A DNA stretch of 64,000 bases, taken from Photobacterium gaetbulicola Gung47. Its GTDB lineage: Bacteria > Pseudomonadota > Gammaproteobacteria > Enterobacterales > Vibrionaceae. The notes beneath the pieces are model-generated. The model had not been told where the DNA came from and made no database searches. It saw nothing but the letters and a program-made list of their open reading frames with translations. The stretch covers positions 1,488,001 to 1,552,000 of the forward strand of contig CP005974.1 of assembly GCA_000940995.1 (NCBI GenBank), in the 5' to 3' direction. Shown piece by piece: positions 59,379-64,000 of this stretch. A program made the translations under genes and the position numbers. Each line of letters begins with the position of its first letter. Position 1 is the stretch's first letter.

Positions 59379-59408
59379 ATTAAAAAGCCAGCCGCAGGGG
59401 CTGGCTAA
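59379..59408 (-). terminator. Rho-independent terminator of the second chemoreceptor gene
   Basis: AGCCAGCC and GGCTGGCT form an 8-bp stem; TTTTTAATCC follows on the minus strand. Confidence 0.88.
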
Positions 59409-59450
59409 CAATAGATTAGCTGCAAGGTAGGCGTCGCAATAAGGTATCCA

Positions 59451-61454
59451 TCACAGTGTGAACCGGTGGACCAGATCGTTCTGCTGATGAGCGAGCCTAT
59501 CGAGCTTGCCGCTGGCTTCGGCCACTTCCTCCATCGCGCTATAGTTGGAGTCTGCAATATGGCTGATATCTTCCAGCGAGCGGGCGATAGAGCCCGTGGT
59601 GCTGCGCTGCTCTTCCGCCGCCTGCGCAATTTGGGTGCTCATCTGGCTGATTTCAAGAATAATGGCTTGGATTTCTTCCATCGCACTGTTGGCCTCTGAA
59701 GCCTGGGTAATACTGTTTTCCATTTCGCTGACACAGCTCTGCATGACGTCAACAGCCTGCCCCGAGCTGGATTGCAGGCGCTGGATCATCTGCTCGATTT
59801 CAGACGTCGAGTCGGTGGTTCGCTTGGCCAGTACCCGGACTTCGTCAGCCACCACGGCAAAGCCGCGTCCCTGCTCGCCGGCCCGTGCCGCTTCGATGGC
59901 CGCATTGAGTGCGAGCAGGTTGGTCTGGTCGGCAATGTTCCTGATCACATCCAGGATTGAGCCGATATTGCTGCTCATTTCCTGCAACTCCGACACGGCA
60001 TGGACTGACTTGTCTAAGCGCGTCGACAGTTGGTGTGCCGTATTGATATTGCGGCTCATGACCTCCCGGCCCGTGCTCGATGCTTGCTCGACTTCATGGA
60101 CTCGTTCCATGGTGCTTTGGGCACTGTGGGACACGTCCGTAACAGACTGCTCCATCTCGGTCATGGCGGTGGCGACAGAGGCCGTTTGCTGGCGTTGCTC
60201 GTTGAGCCGGTGCTTCGCTTCGGTGGTGGTCGACTGATTCACTTCGGCGACCGAGGTGAGATCGCTGGAGGCCTGGCTCAGTTTGCCAAGGATTTCCTGC
60301 AGGTTATCGGCAAGGGTATTGATGTAGCTGCCCAACTTGCTGAACTCGGCAAACTGGTTGACCTGGCTACGCTTGGTCATGTCTCCCTTGGCTAAGGCTT
60401 CAAGCGTAGCCAGGGTTGCGTTCAGGGGTTTGCGGACACTTTGGGCGATATACCAACCAATGAACAGGGCAAACAGGGTTGTCCCGATCCCAAGGATGGT
60501 CGCATTGCGGTAGCCCTGGTTGTAGGTGCGGTCGGCGTTGGTGATCGCCGTATTCATTTGGGTCGTCGCCTGGGCGCTGAAGCTAGCAAGCAGTTCCGTT
60601 GCCTGATCGATTTCATTAGCGAGGGTGGCGATGTTGTCGTAGAGCCGGTTGCGGGCCTCGATATACTGGAAGTGGGCATCCAAGACCCCGCCGGATTGAC
60701 CGATATCGACGGTGTACTGGGCAATCGACTTGTCGAAGATTGGCTTGAGCTCCGGCATGATAGCCAGCAGTGAACGATAGGCATTGTTGAGGTGGTTGAT
60801 GTTTCGCCGGTTGCTTTTGATGGCGTTGTCAATGGTGTTGATATCTTCCGTTGCGAGGGCATCGGAAGTGACGACCTCGGTTTCCTGCAGTTTGACGAAG
60901 TAGTTCTTGGCAATCATCTTGAGCGAAATACTCTCTTGATCATCCACATAGTCTTTCATCCTGCTATTGAGGCTGCCATGCAACTGCTGGAAGCGCCGGG
61001 TGGACTGTTGACGTTCGGCCTGGGCAAGCAGCTGGGTTCGGTAGTTGTCCATCGCGTTGTGCGCTTCGCGGAAATAACGGTTTTCCAGTGCGATCAGGGC
61101 TTCTAGCTGGCCACTCAGCGCCGCATTGTTTTGTGAGGCGCTCGCTAATTGTTCGAAAGCCATCAGAAATTGCTGGTGGGCCAGGCCAAATTGCTCTTCG
61201 TAGCCATCCATACGCTCAAGGTTCTGGCTGGTAAGGAAGTCCTTATAGATTTTATCTGCAGCCAGCAGCCTTACGCTGACTTGGTTTGAGAGTGACACCA
61301 AAGGCATCGACTGGGTAGTGACGATCTGAAGCTGTTGGTGGATCCGGTTGGTTCCATCAAGCATCATCACCAGGGTGGCAACAAATAGCATTACCATGAC
61401 GGTGATAGCGGTATACATACGTCGTATGACAGAGGTCTGTTTCGTTGTCTTCAT
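59451..61454 (-). CDS. Methyl-accepting chemotaxis protein (helical sensor domain)
   Basis: Membrane chemoreceptor of 667 residues. TM1 (about 14-33) is followed by an all-helical periplasmic region (about 35-295) of a size that suggests a helical bimodular (HBM) sensor, then TM2 (about 300-322) and a HAMP domain. The signalling domain contains DQTNLLALNAAIEAARAGEQ. There is no CheR-tethering pentapeptide. ATG 61454 follows TAGGGA. HBM receptors often sense organic acids, but the ligand here is unknown. Confidence 0.92.
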   Translation of the reverse strand: MKTTKQTSVIRRMYTAITVMVMLFVATLVMMLDGTNRIHQQLQIVTTQSMPLVSLSNQVSVRLLAADKIYKDFLTSQNLERMDGYEEQFGLAHQQFLMAFEQLASASQNNAALSGQLEALIALENRYFREAHNAMDNYRTQLLAQAERQQSTRRFQQLHGSLNSRMKDYVDDQESISLKMIAKNYFVKLQETEVVTSDALATEDINTIDNAIKSNRRNINHLNNAYRSLLAIMPELKPIFDKSIAQYTVDIGQSGGVLDAHFQYIEARNRLYDNIATLANEIDQATELLASFSAQATTQMNTAITNADRTYNQGYRNATILGIGTTLFALFIGWYIAQSVRKPLNATLATLEALAKGDMTKRSQVNQFAEFSKLGSYINTLADNLQEILGKLSQASSDLTSVAEVNQSTTTEAKHRLNEQRQQTASVATAMTEMEQSVTDVSHSAQSTMERVHEVEQASSTGREVMSRNINTAHQLSTRLDKSVHAVSELQEMSSNIGSILDVIRNIADQTNLLALNAAIEAARAGEQGRGFAVVADEVRVLAKRTTDSTSEIEQMIQRLQSSSGQAVDVMQSCVSEMENSITQASEANSAMEEIQAIILEISQMSTQIAQAAEEQRSTTGSIARSLEDISHIADSNYSAMEEVAEASGKLDRLAHQQNDLVHRFTL

Positions 61455-61899
61455 AATATCCCTAAACAATACAAGCAAGCGACAGCAGAACTTACTTATG
61501 GCAATGTAATACGAAGTTAGAATTATGGTTTTGGTCTTCGTACAAAATGTGACGGCTCAAATTTTAGTAGCAAAAAAAGCGAACAAAATTGCGTCATTAT
61601 CGACTCACCCAACCCATAAATTCCGCTTATGGGTCGAGTGCATCATGCCAAATAGTAATTGATTTGGCTTCATACATTCTTTGACGGCTGCATCAAAAAA
61701 TAACTTTGTTATTCCATGAATTTATTCACCTTATCCGGCGGCGTTGGTGAGCGCTTTCGTGCTATTGGCTTGCGATAATTTGGGGGGATGGGGCAAAAAG
61801 AGCTGGAAAAGAGATTAAAAACAATGTTCAATATTGCTCTTATCAACGTAGTCGAGCATACTGCAAGTGTAGATTCGATAACGATAAATGGAGCAAGAC
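61455..61899. other. Intergenic region between the chemoreceptor and hinT genes
   Basis: About 445 bp, AT-rich, holding two divergent promoters. I see no recognisable operator, RNA gene or conserved reading frame. Confidence 0.4.
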
Positions 61900-62250
61900 A
61901 TGGCTGAAGAAACCATTTTCAGTAAGATTATTCGCAAGGAAATTCCTGCCGACATTCTTTATCAGGACGATTTGGTGACGGCTTTCCGCGATATTAACCC
62001 GCGTGCGCCAAGCCACATCCTGATCATTCCGAATAAGCTGCTGCCGACTGTTAACGATGTGGAAGCTGAGGACGAATTGATGATGGGGCGCTTGTTTACG
62101 GTTGCCCGTAAGCTCGCTGAGCAGGAAGGGATTGCTGAAGACGGTTACCGTTTGATCATGAACTGTAACCCGCATGGGGGCCAGGAGGTGTACCACATTC
62201 ATATGCACCTGTTGGGTGGTCGCCCACTGGGGCCAATGCTTGTTGGTTAG
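61900..62250 (+). CDS. hinT: Purine nucleoside phosphoramidase HinT
   Basis: HIT-family hydrolase of 116 residues acting on adenosine phosphoramidates. The catalytic histidine triad HIHMH (about residues 99-103) and GYRLIMNCNPHGGQEV are intact. ATG 61900 with GGAG seven bases upstream gives the family start MAEETIFSKII; the ATG at 61888 would be four codons longer and overlaps that ribosome site. As in E. coli it precedes lipoprotein genes of the ycfL/lpoB group. Confidence 0.96.
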   Translation: MAEETIFSKIIRKEIPADILYQDDLVTAFRDINPRAPSHILIIPNKLLPTVNDVEAEDELMMGRLFTVARKLAEQEGIAEDGYRLIMNCNPHGGQEVYHIHMHLLGGRPLGPMLVG

Positions 62251-62390
62251 TGTAAGACTCGGCAGGCCAGTTATTGGGTAGTCGAGAGCAAGTGAACTTC
62301 TGTTCCAAATTGAAGTCTGAGTGGCGAGTATTTACGGCGTGTTTGCTGATGATAGATGGCACTCAGGCTTTGTTTTAGGATTGGCAAAAG

Positions 62391-63776
62391 ATGTTGAAAC
62401 ATGCCGTCGTAGCGGTGTTGTCGTTTGGGTTGGTTGCATGCGCAAATTTATCCACCCAGAGTTTATTTAGTCACTATAGTGCGGCCAACAGCAAGGCCCA
62501 TCAGGCAATGCAGCAGGGCTTGTACCAACAGGCAATGGACGTATTGCCTGATGCGCCTGCCGGTGAAATTCTGGATGGCATGGAAAGGGGGCGGGTCGGC
62601 TTCGTCGCTGGTCACTACCCGCAGAGCTTCGGTGCACTGCAGGCGGCTGACAGTGCGGTCAAAGAGCAGCAGCGCCAGGCCCGTATTCAGGTGTCGGAAG
62701 GGTTCAATCAGGTGGGGTCATTGTTGACCAATGATAATATGATCACCTACCGCCCTGCGGACTACGAGCTGGGCTTTTTACATCTATACCTGGCTCTCAA
62801 TTACCTCCAACAGCGCAACCTCGAAGGGGCGCTGGTGGAAGTGCGCCGTGCCAACCAAGTGCAGGAAGCGGCAAAGAGGCAGCGGGAGGACGAATTGGCC
62901 AAGGCGGCGAAGGAAGCCCGCCGAAAGGGGTTGGATCAAAACCTGGGGGCCGTCTTGGCGCGTTATCCGGATGTGGGAAGTGCGCTGGGCAATATCCAGA
63001 ACGGCTACCTGTTTTTCCTGTCCGGCGTGCTCTACGAGGCCGATGGTGATCTCAACAGCGCTTATATTGACTACAAACGGGCTTTGGCGGTCGCACCTGA
63101 TAACCCGTTTGTCGCCGAGACGGTGCTGCGTCTGGCGACACGCATGCGGATGGACAATGACCTGCCTGCGCTACAGGCGCGCTACGGCAAATACCAGCCG
63201 CCCTCCGCTAGCACAGGCCGGGTCATCGTGTTTGACGAGCAGGGCGTGGTATCGGCAAGGGATGACTGGCGTTTGCCTATCTGGCTAACGGACAGCCGAG
63301 GCGATGGGGTCATATATAATCTGACCCTGCCTTATTATCGCACCCCGTCCAACAACGCTTTTACGCCGCTGCAGCTCAATGGCAAGCCGTTGGTTGATAG
63401 TACCGTGGCCGATGTCGATGGCATGGCACGCTACAGCCTTCAGGAAGATCTGCCGATGATTGTACTGCGGCAGGCTTTGCGGGTGGCGGCAAAGAACGAA
63501 GTGCGCAAAACCGCGGCCAGAGAAGCCAATGATGTAGGTAATGTATTGACCAATATCTTCAATACGCTTACCGAGCAACCAGATACTCGAAGCTGGCAGA
63601 CCTTGCCGGCGTCGGTGTCGATCGCCCAGCAAGATGTGGCGGCAGGGCACTATGATTTGGCCTGGAATGGCCATCAGATAGACGTAGATGTCCAGGCGGG
63701 AAGAACAACAATGGTGTGGGTATCACGTCAGGGAAATCAGCTGACCGGTTGGTCAGTCTTATTGGGGGGTAACTAA
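62391..63776 (+). CDS. COG3014-type repeat-containing lipoprotein
   Basis: Envelope lipoprotein of 461 residues with Cys17 in the lipobox GLVAC. The N-terminal two-thirds is helical with TPR-like pairs (AHQAMQQGLYQQAMDVL; FFLSGVLYEADGDLNSAYIDYKRALAVAPDNP). The C-terminal third is beta-rich (about 265-461). The family is found upstream of ycfL and lpoB in Vibrionaceae, but its function is not known to me; the neighbours suggest a link with outer-membrane peptidoglycan regulation. The stop overlaps the start of ycfL as TAATG. Confidence 0.85.
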   Translation: MLKHAVVAVLSFGLVACANLSTQSLFSHYSAANSKAHQAMQQGLYQQAMDVLPDAPAGEILDGMERGRVGFVAGHYPQSFGALQAADSAVKEQQRQARIQVSEGFNQVGSLLTNDNMITYRPADYELGFLHLYLALNYLQQRNLEGALVEVRRANQVQEAAKRQREDELAKAAKEARRKGLDQNLGAVLARYPDVGSALGNIQNGYLFFLSGVLYEADGDLNSAYIDYKRALAVAPDNPFVAETVLRLATRMRMDNDLPALQARYGKYQPPSASTGRVIVFDEQGVVSARDDWRLPIWLTDSRGDGVIYNLTLPYYRTPSNNAFTPLQLNGKPLVDSTVADVDGMARYSLQEDLPMIVLRQALRVAAKNEVRKTAAREANDVGNVLTNIFNTLTEQPDTRSWQTLPASVSIAQQDVAAGHYDLAWNGHQIDVDVQAGRTTMVWVSRQGNQLTGWSVLLGGN

Positions 63777-64000
63777 TGAGAATTTTACTTGTATTGGGTC
63801 TGGTCCTGGGGTTGACCGCGTGTTCTAACACCACCTCTGGGATCAGTATTGAGAGCAGTAACCAAAGCGTGGTGATCGGTAACCCCAACTTGGCCAGCCG
63901 ACTTTCGATTGAGCAGGCCCATATTTCCGAGGTTAACGGCTTGCTCAAGGCAGGGGTGCCGGTGACCAGCCAGATTGACTCCGATCTGAACTTGCAATAC
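63776..64000 (+). CDS. ycfL: YcfL-family (DUF1425) lipoprotein, 5' part
   Basis: The reading frame begins at ATG 63776, overlapping the previous stop, and runs off the right edge after 75 codons. It has a signal peptide and lipobox GLTAC (Cys16). The position after hinT and before the expected lpoB agrees with E. coli ycfL; similarity in the visible part alone is modest. Function unknown. Confidence 0.75.
   Translation, partial: MRILLVLGLVLGLTACSNTTSGISIESSNQSVVIGNPNLASRLSIEQAHISEVNGLLKAGVPVTSQIDSDLNLQY

Overview
The window reads as a continuous chromosomal segment of a gamma-proteobacterium of the family Vibrionaceae. Photobacterium or a close relative fits best, judged from protein similarity and gene order; I could not run a species-level search. 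Nearly every gene is a housekeeping or conserved accessory gene. There are no phage, transposase, CRISPR, rRNA or tRNA genes that I can see.

Layout. 1-4.9 kb: oppABCDF oligopeptide importer (oppA is cut by the left edge). 5-9.9 kb: a chemoreceptor, the ribosomal oxygenase roxA, a CsaA-like tRNA-binding-fold protein, a P-loop kinase-like protein and yjdM. 9.9-14.1 kb (minus strand): purB, hflD, mnmA and rluE, with a strong PurR-box match ahead of mnmA. 14.2-19 kb: icd, cspD, clpS and clpA. 19.1-24.5 kb (minus strand): the putrescine genes speB and speA, then infA and the N-degron transferases bpt and aat. 24.6-29 kb: a glycine-zipper protein, pykA, hexR and an SDR protein.

29.0-30.3 kb is the most interesting part. 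It is a 1.27-kb stretch without protein genes that carries four tandem small-RNA units on the minus strand. Each has a sigma-E-like promoter with identical spacing (GAAC, 18 nt, TCATA or TCTGA) and a Rho-independent terminator, and all share the motif TGCCACTGC. Units 1-3 are paralogues of about 135-142 nt with a co-varying 5' stem. They look like VrrA, and the neighbouring TetR-type gene, fadE and fabV match my recollection of the vrrA locus in Vibrio cholerae. Unit 4 is about 70 nt and begins with a RybB/MicV-type seed. A minisatellite of eight ATGGGCT copies lies inside the array.

30.3-34.7 kb: psrA-like regulator, fadE and fabV (fatty-acid breakdown and synthesis). 34.8-36.8 kb: a PhoPQ/CarRS-like two-component system. 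37-41.8 kb: ybjL, grxA, an iron-type alcohol dehydrogenase, a 265-bp inverted-repeat element and nfsA. 42-45.4 kb: a coiled-coil lipoprotein, satP and an ADP-ribosylglycohydrolase-family protein. 45.5-52.5 kb: the serine catabolic pair sdaA/sdaC (CRP site ahead of sdaC), nudL, pabB and a class I fumarase. 52.9-58.1 kb: an RND efflux operon with two lipoprotein adaptors. 58.2-64 kb: pyrC, a second chemoreceptor, hinT, a repeat-containing lipoprotein and the start of ycfL.

Functional themes: peptide and serine uptake feed pyruvate and TCA enzymes (sdaA, pykA, icd, fumarase, with HexR controlling sugar metabolism). All four dedicated N-degron components (aat, bpt, clpS, clpA) lie within about 8 kb. 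Envelope homeostasis recurs in the sigma-E-type sRNA array, the PhoPQ-like pair, the RND pump and several lipoproteins.
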